A DNA stretch of 20,079 bases from Pseudomonadota bacterium (GTDB lineage Bacteria; Pseudomonadota; Gammaproteobacteria; Steroidobacterales; Steroidobacteraceae): the NCBI GenBank assembly GCA_021792815.1, contig JAJYTX010000009.1:1-20079 (forward strand). Reading direction: 5' to 3'. The notes beneath the pieces are model-generated. The model saw only the letters and a program-made list of their open reading frames with translations, was not told where the DNA came from and did not search any database. Below are positions 1 through 8,422 of this stretch, in pieces; the first letter of the stretch is position 1; every line of letters begins with the position of its first letter. The position numbers and the translations under genes are program-made.

Positions 1-673
1 GTTCGCCCTGCGCCGCCAGCGCTCGGGCGGGGAGTTTCTGCCATTCGAGCAGCAGCGGATCGTGGCGATCTCCTGCCTGCTGCGCAGCCGCGATACCCTC
101 AGGCTCTGGAGCCTCGGCGAGCCGCAGGCCCCCGAGGGCGAGCTGATCCAGCGCTTCTTCGATGGGCTCGAGCGCTTTTCGCCGGAGCTGGTGTCCTGGA
201 ACGGCTCCGGGTTCGATCTGCCGGTGCTCACCTACCGGGCGCTCGCCGCGGGCGTGCAGGCGAGCCGCTTCTGGGAGACCGGCGAGAACGACCCGGCTTT
301 CCGCTTCAACAACTATCTCAACCGGTACCACTGGCGGCACCTCGATCTGATGGATGTGCTCTCGGGTTTCCAGGGGCGCGGCCAGGTCTCGCTCGAGCAC
401 ATCGCGATGCTGCTCGGGCTGCCGGGCAAGCTCGGCTTCTCCGGCGCGCAGGTCTGGGAGGCCTGCCAGGCGGGCAATCTCGTCGGGATCCGCCGCTATT
501 GCGAGACCGATGTACTCAACACCTACCTCGTCTATCTGCGTTTCGAGCTGCTGCGTGGCCGGCTCAGCCGCGAGGAGCACGCCGAGCAGATCGAGCGCGT
601 CCGGGCGCTGCTGCGCGCCGCGCAGGAGCCGCACCTGAGGCAATTCCTCGAGGCCTGGGAGGGCGCGGCGTGA
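1..673 (+). CDS. PolB-like 3'-5' exonuclease, 5' partial
   Basis: The last 223 codons of a predicted DnaQ-fold 3'-5' exonuclease related to the exonuclease domain of family B DNA polymerases (PF10108-like). The frame is open from base 2 with no start, so the gene begins outside the window. The visible part opens with a stretch ending LPFEQQRIVAIS, which in this family follows the first catalytic Asp/Glu motif; that motif is therefore upstream. SWNGSGFDLPVL carries the second acidic motif, and YCETDVLNTYLVYLRF near the C-terminus resembles the third, with Asp and a downstream Tyr. It probably acts on DNA or RNA 3' ends in the cytoplasm, but its physiological role is poorly defined. Its TGA stop overlaps the GTG start of rlmD, suggesting translational coupling. 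Family assignment is fairly secure; the cellular role is not. Confidence 0.85.
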   Translation, partial: FALRRQRSGGEFLPFEQQRIVAISCLLRSRDTLRLWSLGEPQAPEGELIQRFFDGLERFSPELVSWNGSGFDLPVLTYRALAAGVQASRFWETGENDPAFRFNNYLNRYHWRHLDLMDVLSGFQGRGQVSLEHIAMLLGLPGKLGFSGAQVWEACQAGNLVGIRRYCETDVLNTYLVYLRFELLRGRLSREEHAEQIERVRALLRAAQEPHLRQFLEAWEGAA

Positions 674-1974
674 GCGCCGAGGTCGCCACGGTGGTGGCGC
701 TCACGCACGAGGGCGAGGGCATCGTCCGCGAGGGCAAGGCGGTGTTCATCCCCGGCGCATTGCCCGGCGAGCAGGTGCGCTTCGAGCGGGTGCGCCGCCG
801 CCGTCAGCACGACGAGGGCCGGCTGGTGGAGGTGCTGCGGGGCGCCGCGGCGCGCGTACCGCCGCGCTGTGCGCACTTCGGCCTCTGCGGCGGCTGTGCT
901 CTGCAGCATCTGGCGCCGCAGGCCCAGCTCGCCCTGAAGCAGACCGAACTGCGTGATGCGCTCGAGCGCGTGGCGCGGGTCGAGTGCGCGCGCTGGCTCG
1001 AGCCGATCAGCGGACCGGCGTGGGGGTATCGGCGGCGGGCCCGGCTCGGCGCCCGCTACGTGCCGAAGAAGGGCCGGGTGGTGGTCGGATTCCGTGAGCG
1101 CATGGCGCCCTATGTCGCCGACGCGAAGCACTGCGATGTGCTCGCCGCGCCGGTCGGAGAGTGGCTGGTGCCGCTCGCCGAGCTGATCAGCGCGCTCGAG
1201 ATCCGCCGGCAGGTGCCGCAGATCGAGGTGGCGGTGGGCGAGAACGCCGTGGCGCTGGTGTTGCGGGTTCTGGCGGCACCGACCGCGGCCGACCGGGCAC
1301 GGCTGCGGGAATTCGCCGCGCAGCGCGCTGCGCGCCTCTTTCTGCAGCCCGGCGGACTCGATTCGGTGGAGCCGCTCGAGGCGGACGGCTCGCCCGAGCC
1401 GCTCTATTACGATCTGCCGCAGTTCGGCCTGCGACTGGAGTTCGTGCCCACTGACTTCGTGCAGATCAACGCCGAGGTGAATCGGGCGCTGGTCGCACGT
1501 GCGCTCGAGCTGCTCGAGCTGACGCCGTCCTCATCGGTGCTCGATCTGTATTGCGGTCTCGGAAACTTCACGTTGCCGCTCGCCCGATCGGCCGGCCGGG
1601 TGGTGGGCGTGGAGGGTGACGCGGCGCTCGTGGAGCGTGCGCGGCACAACGCCCGCCGCAACGGCAGCGACAATGCCGCATTTCACGTGGCGGATCTGTC
1701 TCAGCCTGTGTCGGGGCAGGCGCCCTGGCTGGCGGAGGGTTACACCCACGTGCTGCTCGATCCGCCGCGGGTCGGGGCACGGCCGATGCTCGAGACCGTC
1801 GCGCGCCTGCGGCCGCGCCGCGTGGTGTACGTCTCCTGCCATCCGGGCAGCCTCGCCCGGGATCTCGGCGCGCTGGTGCACGAGCACGGCTTTACGCTCG
1901 AGGCGGCGGGCGTGGTCGACATGTTTCCGCATACGGCGCATGTCGAGTCCATCGCCGTGCTGGGTGGACCGTGA
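670..1974 (+). CDS. rlmD: 23S rRNA (uracil-1939-C5)-methyltransferase RlmD
   Basis: SAM-dependent enzyme that makes 5-methyluridine at U1939 of 23S rRNA, acting on RNA in the cytoplasm. The GTG at 670 gives 434 residues, matching E. coli RlmD (433), and is preceded by GGGAGGG at 657-663 with a 6-nt spacer. The open frame runs further upstream, but that part lies inside the exonuclease gene and is ignored. Residues 1 to about 57 fit a TRAM RNA-binding domain. C67, C73, C76 and C155 form the CX5CX2C plus distal Cys pattern of the [4Fe-4S] cluster. LDLYCGLGNFTL (291-302) is the SAM site, LDPPR (363-367) is motif IV, YVSCHPGSLARD (387-398) holds the catalytic Cys390, and HVES near the C-terminus gives the general-base Glu426. 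All key residues are present. Its start overlaps the exonuclease stop by 4 nt, and nagZ follows after 1 nt. Confidence 0.96.
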   Translation: MSAEVATVVALTHEGEGIVREGKAVFIPGALPGEQVRFERVRRRRQHDEGRLVEVLRGAAARVPPRCAHFGLCGGCALQHLAPQAQLALKQTELRDALERVARVECARWLEPISGPAWGYRRRARLGARYVPKKGRVVVGFRERMAPYVADAKHCDVLAAPVGEWLVPLAELISALEIRRQVPQIEVAVGENAVALVLRVLAAPTAADRARLREFAAQRAARLFLQPGGLDSVEPLEADGSPEPLYYDLPQFGLRLEFVPTDFVQINAEVNRALVARALELLELTPSSSVLDLYCGLGNFTLPLARSAGRVVGVEGDAALVERARHNARRNGSDNAAFHVADLSQPVSGQAPWLAEGYTHVLLDPPRVGARPMLETVARLRPRRVVYVSCHPGSLARDLGALVHEHGFTLEAAGVVDMFPHTAHVESIAVLGGP

Positions 1975-1975
1975 C

Positions 1976-3025
1976 ATGACGCTCGGCCCGCTGATGATCG
2001 ACCTGGACGGGACGGCGGTGAGCGCCGAGGAGCGCGAGCTGCTGCGCCATCCGCTGGTCGGTGGGGTCATCCTCTTCACGCGCAACTACCAAGATCCGGC
2101 GCAGCTCACCGGGCTGGTCGGCGACCTGCACGCGATTCGCACCCCCGCGCTCATCGTCGCCGTGGACCACGAGGGCGGGCGAGTGCAGCGCTTCCGCGAG
2201 GGTTTCTCGGCGCTGCCCGCGGCGCGGCGCATCGGCCACGCGTTCGACCAGGAGCCGCGCCGGGGGCTCGAGCTCGCGCACGCCATGGGCTGGCTGATGG
2301 CCGCGGAGCTGCGCGTGCACGGCGTGGACCTGTCGTTCGCGCCCTGTGTGGATATCGACCACGGTGTCAGTTTCATCACCGACCGCGCCTTCCATGGCCG
2401 GCCCGAGGCGGTCGCGCAGCTCGCCTCGGCGTACGTGCGCGGCATGCGCGAGGCCGGCATGGCGGCCACGGCCAAGCACTTTCCGGGGCACGGCGCGGTG
2501 GCCGCCGACTCGCACCTGGCGCTGCCCGTGGATCGGCGGGAGATGGCCGATCTGCACGGTGATCTGCTGCCGTATCGGCAGCTGATCGCCAACGGGCTGC
2601 CGGCGGTCATGGTCGGCCACCTGTTGTTTCCGGCGGTGGATGCGGTGCCGGCGAGTCTCTCGCGGCGTTGGATCCGCGAAGTGCTGCGCGGTGAGCTGCG
2701 CTTCCAGGGGGTGGTGTTCGCCGATGACCTGTCGATGGGCGGCGCGGCGGAGGCGTACGGGGACGTGCTCGCGAGGGCGTCCCAGGCGCTCGCGGCCGGC
2801 TGCGACATGTTGCCGGTGTGCAATCGGCGCGATGCGGTGATCCGGCTGCTCGAGCGGCTGCCGCGCACGGTCGAGCCGGCCTCGGGCCTGCGCCTGATCC
2901 GGCTGCACGGCCGCGGGCAGATGGACCCCGAGGCGTTGCGCGCCCGGCCCGAATGGCGCCGCGCCCGGGACCTGGCGCAGGCGTGCGCCGCGGCGCCGGC
3001 GCTGCGGCTCGATGCCGGGTGCTAG
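1976..3025 (+). CDS. nagZ: Beta-N-acetylglucosaminidase NagZ
   Basis: Cytoplasmic glycoside hydrolase family 3 enzyme that removes N-acetylglucosamine from 1,6-anhydro-muropeptides during peptidoglycan recycling. In many gram-negatives its product pool also controls AmpC induction. The protein is 349 residues, near E. coli NagZ (341), with no signal peptide, as expected for the single-domain TIM-barrel type. [12 protein letters not shown] lies at 62-73, KHFPGHG at 167-173 and DSH at 178-180 (the Asp-His acid/base dyad of this family). [10 protein letters not shown] at 248-257 contains the nucleophilic Asp in the 250-251 pair. ATG at 1976 is one base after the rlmD stop, with GGTGGA upstream inside rlmD. 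It is the last gene of the plus-strand run and is convergent with the beta-oxidation operon. No AmpG, AmpD or AmpR gene is visible here. Confidence 0.95.
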   Translation: MTLGPLMIDLDGTAVSAEERELLRHPLVGGVILFTRNYQDPAQLTGLVGDLHAIRTPALIVAVDHEGGRVQRFREGFSALPAARRIGHAFDQEPRRGLELAHAMGWLMAAELRVHGVDLSFAPCVDIDHGVSFITDRAFHGRPEAVAQLASAYVRGMREAGMAATAKHFPGHGAVAADSHLALPVDRREMADLHGDLLPYRQLIANGLPAVMVGHLLFPAVDAVPASLSRRWIREVLRGELRFQGVVFADDLSMGGAAEAYGDVLARASQALAAGCDMLPVCNRRDAVIRLLERLPRTVEPASGLRLIRLHGRGQMDPEALRARPEWRRARDLAQACAAAPALRLDAGC

Positions 3026-3059
3026 GACGCCCCGGCCGGGAAGAGGGCGCCGCCGCGGC

Positions 3060-5219
3060 CTATCGCTGTCCGCCGTAGAATTCGCGGCCCTCGGCCGCCA
3101 TGCGCCGCAGCAGCGGCGGTGCGGCGTAACGCGGGCCATGGGAGCGGGCCATGCGCTCGGTCTCAGCGAGGAACGCCGCGGCGCCGATCGTGTCGATCAT
3201 CGACAGCGGCCCACCGGTGTAGGGCGCGAAACCCCAGCCCAGGACGGCACCGACATCGGCGTCCGCCGGATCATCGATGACGCCCTCTTCGACACAGCGG
3301 ACGCATTCGAGCGCCTGGCGATACAGAAGGCGTTTTTTCAGCTCCTCCACCCGCGGCTGCTGCGCGGCGGGGGGGAAGTGCGTCGCGAGACCAGGCCAGA
3401 GCTGTTTCTTTCGGCCCTCGGGATAGTCATAAAAGCCCCGTGCGACCTTCCTGCCGAGCCGGCCCAGCCGGGTCACGAACAGGTCGATCACCCCGTCGCT
3501 CGGGGTGGCCTGATATCGATCGCCCAAGGCCTTGCGGTTCGCTTCCTTCAGCTGGTACATCAGTTCGAGCGACACTTCGTCGCTCAGGGCGAGTGGGCCG
3601 ACGGGCATGCCGGCCATGACACTGGCATTTTCGATCAGAGCCGGCGTCACGCCCTCGGTCAGCAGGATGAGACCTTCGTCGGGATAGGTGCCGAAGCAGC
3701 GGCTGGTGTAAAAGCCGCGCGAGTCGTTGACCACGATCGGGGTCTTGCGGATTTTCCGCACGTAATCCAACGCCAGGGCCAGGGCGCGTGCGGAGGTTTC
3801 CCGTCCCTTGATGACCTCGACCAGTTGCATTTTCTCGACCGGGGAGAAAAAGTGAACGCCGATGAACTGTCCGGGGCGCGTCGAGGCCTGGGCCAGGCCG
3901 GTGATCGGCAGGGTCGATGTGTTGGACGCGTACACGGCCCCTGGCGCGAGCACCGCGTCGGCCCGGGCGGTGACCTCGGCCTTGATTTGAGCGTCCTCGA
4001 AAACCGCCTCGATGACGAGATCCGCCGACTGCAGGTCCGCGTAGCTCGCCGTGGGGTGGATGCGGGCGAGGATGGCTTCGGCCTCCGCCTGAGTGAGCCG
4101 GCCGCGCTCGACTTGCTTGGCCAGCCGGGCGCGCGTGTGAGCTTTGCCATTTTCGGCGAGCGACACCTCGCGGTCGAGCAGCACGACGCGCAGGCCGGCC
4201 CGCGCCGAGACATGGGCGATGCCGCTGCCCATCATGCCCGCGCCCAGAATGCCGAGCACTTCGGGGGATTGACGCGGAACAGCCGGGGGGCGACGCACCA
4301 GTTTGTCGGCCTCGCCCTTGTTCACGAACAGGGTGCGGATCATGTTGGCGGCCACCGGATCGGCCAGCAGGCCCAGCGACAGCTTCGTTTCGATGCGCAG
4401 GGCGGTGTCGAACGGTACCTGGTGCCCTTCGTAGACCGCCGACAGGATGGCGTAGGGCGCCGGATAATTGTCCCGGGTCTGCTCGCGCGCGAGGGCAGTT
4501 GCGGTCATGAAGGTCTGGACGACGGCCGGATTCATCGAGCCTTGTCCGCCCGGCACTCTGAAGCCCTTTTCGTCCCAGGGCTGGACGGCGCGGCCGCCGC
4601 CGAGCAGCCACTGGCGGGCCGCGTCGAGCAGCTGGCCGCGCGGCACCATCTGGTGCACGACACCCGAGGCCAGCGCTTCGGCGGGCGACAGGCTCTTGCC
4701 CTGCAGCAGGCAGGGCAGGGCACGCGCGATGCCCATCAGGCGTGGCAGCCGCTGAGTGCCGCCGATGCCGGGCATCAGCCCGAGTGTCACTTCCGGCAGA
4801 CCCAGCTGGATCGCTGGGTCATCGGCCACGATGCGCCGATGGCAGGCGAGCGCCAGTTCCAGCCCGCCGCCGAGCGCGAGGCCGCCCACGGCCGCGACGA
4901 AGGGCTTGCCGCAGGTTTCCATCCGGCGGAACACGCGGTTGAATGCGAAGGCGGTCTCGAACAGCGCCGCCAGCGGTTCACGCCGGGCGCGCACCGCCAG
5001 GGCATGCAGCAGCGACAGATCGGCGCCCGCCAGAAACGCCGATTTGCCCGAGACGAGAATCGCGCCCTGGATCGCCGGGTCCGAGCGGACCGTCTCGACG
5101 TGCGCTTCGAGCTCGCGCAGCAGCGGCTCGGTGATGACGTTCATCGAACGGCCGGGTACGTCGATGGTCAGAATCGCGCAGCCGTGGTCGCATTGCAGTG
5201 TCACGCAGGTTTCGCTCAC
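3060..5219 (-). CDS. FadB/FadJ-type enoyl-CoA hydratase/3-hydroxyacyl-CoA dehydrogenase
   Basis: Bifunctional alpha subunit of the beta-oxidation multienzyme complex: hydrates 2-enoyl-CoA and oxidises the 3-hydroxyacyl-CoA with NAD. The protein is 719 residues, the usual size (E. coli FadJ 714, FadB 729). Residues 1-190 are crotonase-like, with the oxyanion region [16 protein letters not shown] and the catalytic glutamates E121 and E143 (GLPEVTLGL). The Rossmann motif [12 protein letters not shown] is at 322-333, and [18 protein letters not shown] (453-470) contains the catalytic His457. [10 protein letters not shown] at 498-507 starts the C-terminal dehydrogenase domain. The start is the GTG at 5219, with a strong GAGGAG at 5227-5232 and 7-nt spacing; the open frame extends upstream but lacks such a site. 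It follows the thiolase by 38 nt as the last operon gene. FadB versus FadJ cannot be decided; from memory the size and the SMNV motif also recall actinobacterial FadB. Confidence 0.93.
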   Translation of the reverse strand: MSETCVTLQCDHGCAILTIDVPGRSMNVITEPLLRELEAHVETVRSDPAIQGAILVSGKSAFLAGADLSLLHALAVRARREPLAALFETAFAFNRVFRRMETCGKPFVAAVGGLALGGGLELALACHRRIVADDPAIQLGLPEVTLGLMPGIGGTQRLPRLMGIARALPCLLQGKSLSPAEALASGVVHQMVPRGQLLDAARQWLLGGGRAVQPWDEKGFRVPGGQGSMNPAVVQTFMTATALAREQTRDNYPAPYAILSAVYEGHQVPFDTALRIETKLSLGLLADPVAANMIRTLFVNKGEADKLVRRPPAVPRQSPEVLGILGAGMMGSGIAHVSARAGLRVVLLDREVSLAENGKAHTRARLAKQVERGRLTQAEAEAILARIHPTASYADLQSADLVIEAVFEDAQIKAEVTARADAVLAPGAVYASNTSTLPITGLAQASTRPGQFIGVHFFSPVEKMQLVEVIKGRETSARALALALDYVRKIRKTPIVVNDSRGFYTSRCFGTYPDEGLILLTEGVTPALIENASVMAGMPVGPLALSDEVSLELMYQLKEANRKALGDRYQATPSDGVIDLFVTRLGRLGRKVARGFYDYPEGRKKQLWPGLATHFPPAAQQPRVEELKKRLLYRQALECVRCVEEGVIDDPADADVGAVLGWGFAPYTGGPLSMIDTIGAAAFLAETERMARSHGPRYAAPPLLRRMAAEGREFYGGQR

Positions 5220-5226
5220 GGGAAGA

Positions 5227-5232
5227 CTCCTC
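5227..5232 (-). promoter_or_regulatory. Shine-Dalgarno for the FadB/FadJ-like gene
   Basis: Read on the minus strand this is GAGGAG, 7 nt before the GTG at 5219. It decides the start: the frame is open for another 29 codons upstream, but those codons lie in the thiolase-to-fadB gap and the thiolase 3' end and have no comparable site. Confidence 0.75.
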
Positions 5233-5257
5233 GATTGGGTGACGTCGGCTGCGCTGC

Positions 5258-6466
5258 TCACAGCCGCTCGATGATGGTGGCGGTCCCCATGCCGCCGCCG
5301 ACGCACAGGGCGATCAGGGCCGTGCCCTGGCCGGAGCGCTCCAGCTCATCGAGCGCGGTGCCGAGCAACATCGCGCCCGTGGCGCCGAGCGGATGACCCA
5401 GGGCAATGGCGCCACCGTTGACGTTGATGACACCGTGCTCGATGTCGAGCGCCTGCATGAATCGCAGCACCACCGCGGCGAACGCTTCATTGAGTTCCCA
5501 CAGGTCGATGTCCGCGGCGCGCATGCCGGCCCGCCGCAGGGCCTTTTCGGCGGCGAACGACGGTCCGGTGAGCATGATGGTCGGCTCCGAACCGATATCG
5601 GCGCAGGACACGATGCGGGCGCGGGGTCTGAGGCCGAGTGTCTCGCCGATCTGTCTCGAGCCGAGCAGCACCGCCGCGGCGCCATCGACGATGCCGGAGG
5701 AATTGCCGGCATGATGAACATGATCGATCCGCTCCACCTGCGGATATCTCAACAGCGCCACGGCATCGAAGCCGCACGAGGCGCCCTGCTCGGCAAAGGA
5801 CGGCTTGAGCGCCGCGAGGGACTGCAGCGTGGTGTCCGGCCGCATGTGCTCGTCATGGTCGAGAACCGTCATCCCCAGGCGGTCTTTCACCGGGATCACG
5901 GACTTCGCGAAACGACCGCCGTCCCACGCCATCCGGGCGCGCTGCTGGCTGGCCACCGCATAGCGATCCACGTCCTCGCGGGAAAAACCCCAGAGGGTCG
6001 CAATGAGATCGGCGCCGACGCCCTGCGGCACGAACCCCACCCGGCGGGCCACCTCCGGGTCGCCGAGGAAGGCGCCACCGTCCGATGCCAGGGGAATGCG
6101 CGACATCGATTCGACGCCGCCGCCCACCGCGAGGTCGGCCTGGCCCGAGATCACCTTGGCGGCCGCCAGGTTGACCGCCGTGAGACCGGAGGCGCAGAAG
6201 CGGTGCACCTGGGCGCCGGCCACCGACTCCGCCCAGCCGGCGTTGATGACCGAGATGCGCGCGATGTTGCTGCCCTGCTCGCCCACCGGGGAAACGACAC
6301 CCAGGATCACGTCGTCCACCTGGCGGGTGTCGAGGTGGTTGCGCGAGGCGAGCGCCTGCAGCACCTGGGTCGAGAGCGTGATCGCCGTCAATTCGTGCAG
6401 ACTGCCGTCCGGACGGCCTTTGCCGCGCGGCGTGCGCACATGATCGTAGATGAAGGCCTCAGACAT
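5258..6466 (-). CDS. Acetyl-CoA C-acyltransferase (thiolase)
   Basis: Cleaves 3-ketoacyl-CoA with CoA to release acetyl-CoA, the last step of each beta-oxidation round. The protein is 402 residues. The nucleophilic Cys91 is in [11 protein letters not shown], His358 in [15 protein letters not shown], and the general-acid Cys388 in [11 protein letters not shown], so the active site is complete. The N-terminus [13 protein letters not shown] resembles, from memory, the FadA of mycobacterial trifunctional enzyme more than E. coli FadA. It most likely forms an alpha2beta2-type complex with the FadB-like product encoded 38 nt downstream. ATG at 6466 has AAAGGA about 7 nt upstream, and a perfect palindrome sits immediately before that site. 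A 157-nt gap separates it from the acyl-CoA dehydrogenase gene, the widest in the operon. A degradative rather than biosynthetic role is inferred from the partners. Confidence 0.93.
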   Translation of the reverse strand: MSEAFIYDHVRTPRGKGRPDGSLHELTAITLSTQVLQALASRNHLDTRQVDDVILGVVSPVGEQGSNIARISVINAGWAESVAGAQVHRFCASGLTAVNLAAAKVISGQADLAVGGGVESMSRIPLASDGGAFLGDPEVARRVGFVPQGVGADLIATLWGFSREDVDRYAVASQQRARMAWDGGRFAKSVIPVKDRLGMTVLDHDEHMRPDTTLQSLAALKPSFAEQGASCGFDAVALLRYPQVERIDHVHHAGNSSGIVDGAAAVLLGSRQIGETLGLRPRARIVSCADIGSEPTIMLTGPSFAAEKALRRAGMRAADIDLWELNEAFAAVVLRFMQALDIEHGVINVNGGAIALGHPLGATGAMLLGTALDELERSGQGTALIALCVGGGMGTATIIERL

Positions 6467-6623
6467 GATCGATCCTTTCCGGTGACCTCACCGGTGTCAG
6501 AACCGCCCGCACAGGCCGCCCGCCGCGTACGGCTGCGCGAAGCGCCAAAGCGGGCCGGGGCGCGGCGCTGCCGCCTGCGGACAATGTCATGATCTGCGCC
6601 GCGGCGGGGCGGTCGTCCCGGGT
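6467..6623. other. 157-nt gap between dehydrogenase and thiolase genes
   Basis: This is the largest gap inside the beta-oxidation operon. It contains the thiolase ribosome binding site and the palindrome at 6479-6494. The rest is GC-rich, with no open frame that looks coding and no clear terminator. The thiolase and FadB-like genes could have their own internal promoter here, but no convincing -35/-10 pair is visible. Confidence 0.5.
6479..6494. promoter_or_regulatory. Perfect palindrome upstream of thiolase gene
   Basis: CCGGTGACCTCACCGG is an inverted repeat with 7-bp perfect arms around a central CC. It ends just before the thiolase ribosome binding site on the minus strand. The two-base centre is too tight for a normal RNA hairpin loop, so a protein-binding operator is the more natural reading. 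It does not resemble the pair of palindromes at 10241-10276, so a different regulator would be implied. Function is unproven. Confidence 0.4.
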
Positions 6624-8375
6624 TCAGCCGACCCGTGGGACACGACTCGACACGGCCGCAGAGGCAAACGCCTCGGCGCGGGGCAGGATCCGCTCGATGA
6701 AAAATTCCGCCAGCTGCACCTTGCGACGGTAGACGGGGCGCTGACTCAGATGCGCCGCTCGGGCCATGCGCGCCCACAGATAGCCCTGCAGGACCAGCGC
6801 GAACTGACCCAGGTAATCCTGTGAGCCGCCGAGCACCCGCTCGGGGTCGCTGTCGGCGCGCTCCAGGATCCACTGCGTGGTCTGGCGCAGGCGCCGCACG
6901 GCGGCCGACATCGGCGTGTCGATCTGCGGCAGCTGCTGCTGCGCGAGGAATGTCTCGATGTCATCGAGGAGCGCGCACACGGGCGCCCCGCCGCCCGCCG
7001 GCAGCTTGCGCAGCACCAGGTCCCTCGCCTGAATGCCGTTGGTGCCTTCGTAGATGGCGCCGATGCGGCCATCGCGCACCAGCCGCTCGATGCCCATCTC
7101 CTCGATGTAGCCGTGGCCGCCGTGCACCATCAGCGCGCGGTTGGCGACTTCAAATCCCTGTTCGGACAGCGCGGCCTTGAAAATCGGGGTGAGCAGATCG
7201 AGCATTGCCTGCGCCTTTTCACGACGCTCCCGGACCGGGTGGCGTTCGAGAGTGTCGAGTTCCAGGGCGAGCCACCATCCCCAGGCACGGCCGCTTTCCA
7301 CCCGGACACGCATGGTCAACAGTTCCCGACGGACATCCGGGTGCACGATGATCGGTTCGGGCGTCCCGGGCGGGGCCTGCGAGTCGACCGCCCGGCCCTG
7401 CAGGCGCTGCGCGGCGTAATCCTCCGCCAATTGCAGCGCCATTTCCGACAGGCCGACGCTCTGTATGCCGACACCCAGCCGGGCGGCATTCATCATGGTG
7501 AACATCTGGCTGAGACCCCGGTTCTCCTGCCCGATGAGCCATCCGGTGGCGTCCTCGTAACGCAGGGCGCAGGTCGGGGAAGCGTGCAGGCCCATCTTGC
7601 GCTCCAACTTCAGCACCGAGACGCCGTTCGGTTCACCGGGGCGGGCGGCGCTGCCGGTGGCCTCGGCGGAAAGGGTGGTCTTCGGCACCATGAACAGGGA
7701 AATTCCACCGACGCCGGCTGGCGCGCCCTCGATGCGTGCCAGGACCAGGTGCAGAATGTTGTCCGCCAGGTCGTGATCGCCGCAGGTGATGAAGATCTTC
7801 TCGCCGTTGATGCGGTAGGTGCCGTCGGTCCGGGGGGTCGCCCGGGTCCGGATCAGGCCCAGATCGGATCCGCAATGCGGTTCGGTCAGGTTCATGGTGC
7901 CGGACCACCGGCCGCAGACCAGCTGGGGCACGGCGAGCCGCCTCATCCAGTCGGCGCCGTGAGTCAGAATGAGCTTGCACACGCCGTAACTGAGCTCGTG
8001 GTACAGGGAGAAGGCGATGCCCGTGGAGGCGAGCGCTTCGCGCACCACGTAGTGCATGACGTTCGGCAGGCCCTGGCCGCCCCACTCCCGGGGTACGGGC
8101 AGGCCGTTCCAGCCGTCGGCGCAGAACCGCTGCCACAGCGAGGCGTAACCGTCCGGGACGATCACCCGGCCGTCGAGCAGTCTGCAGCCGGCGCGATCCG
8201 CGGCCGGGTTGAGCGGCAGCAGATGATCATTGGCGAAGGCGCCGAAACTCTCGGCGATGCCGCTCACGGTGTCGGGGCCGAGCTCGGCATCGCAGCCGAG
8301 GGCGTGGAGGTCCTCGGCGAACACCTCGGAAAACAAAAACAACAGGTCGGAGACAGGCGGAGTGTATTGAGGCAT
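6624..8375 (-). CDS. Acyl-CoA dehydrogenase (DmdC-like large family)
   Basis: FAD enzyme that introduces the 2,3 double bond into an acyl-CoA, passing electrons to ETF. The protein is 583 residues, well above the ~380-400 of classical MCAD-type enzymes and matching the family with an extra C-terminal domain (3-methylmercaptopropionyl-CoA dehydrogenase-like). MPQYTPPVSDLLFLFSEVF is the typical N-terminal extension. MNLTEPHCGSDLG (161-173) and the region around INGEKIFITCG (189-199) are flavin/substrate motifs. GRIGAIYEGTNGIQARDLVL (436-455) contains the catalytic Glu443. ATG at 8375 is chosen because it begins the conserved N-terminus and has AAGGA about 7 nt upstream; the frame is open further but inside the synthetase gene. 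The synthetase gene ends 47 nt upstream. The substrate cannot be read from sequence; members accept medium to long, aromatic or thioether acyl chains. Confidence 0.92.
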   Translation of the reverse strand: MPQYTPPVSDLLFLFSEVFAEDLHALGCDAELGPDTVSGIAESFGAFANDHLLPLNPAADRAGCRLLDGRVIVPDGYASLWQRFCADGWNGLPVPREWGGQGLPNVMHYVVREALASTGIAFSLYHELSYGVCKLILTHGADWMRRLAVPQLVCGRWSGTMNLTEPHCGSDLGLIRTRATPRTDGTYRINGEKIFITCGDHDLADNILHLVLARIEGAPAGVGGISLFMVPKTTLSAEATGSAARPGEPNGVSVLKLERKMGLHASPTCALRYEDATGWLIGQENRGLSQMFTMMNAARLGVGIQSVGLSEMALQLAEDYAAQRLQGRAVDSQAPPGTPEPIIVHPDVRRELLTMRVRVESGRAWGWWLALELDTLERHPVRERREKAQAMLDLLTPIFKAALSEQGFEVANRALMVHGGHGYIEEMGIERLVRDGRIGAIYEGTNGIQARDLVLRKLPAGGGAPVCALLDDIETFLAQQQLPQIDTPMSAAVRRLRQTTQWILERADSDPERVLGGSQDYLGQFALVLQGYLWARMARAAHLSQRPVYRRKVQLAEFFIERILPRAEAFASAAVSSRVPRVG

Positions 8376-8422
8376 GCGGGTTCCTTGAGACATCTGCCGG
8401 GGGCGCGCCGCGGCGCCGCGGG

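Noticed and set aside
499..669. Longer RlmD with an N-terminal extension
   Set aside because: The upstream open frame lies inside the exonuclease gene; the GTG at 670 has a good ribosome binding site and gives the normal family length.
3026..3059. Terminator between nagZ and the FadB/FadJ-like gene
   Set aside because: The 34-nt gap is GC-rich with only a 5-bp stem (3028-3032 with 3045-3049) around a 12-nt loop; too weak to call.
3012..5396. Long plus-strand open frame antisense to the FadB/FadJ-like gene
   Set aside because: It is a by-product of GC-rich codon bias opposite a gene with full family motifs; its translation has no recognisable domain and is rich in Arg, His, Gln and Gly.
5393..6592. 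Plus-strand open frame antisense to the thiolase gene
   Set aside because: Opposite strand of an intact thiolase with all catalytic residues; no domain, no ribosome binding site.
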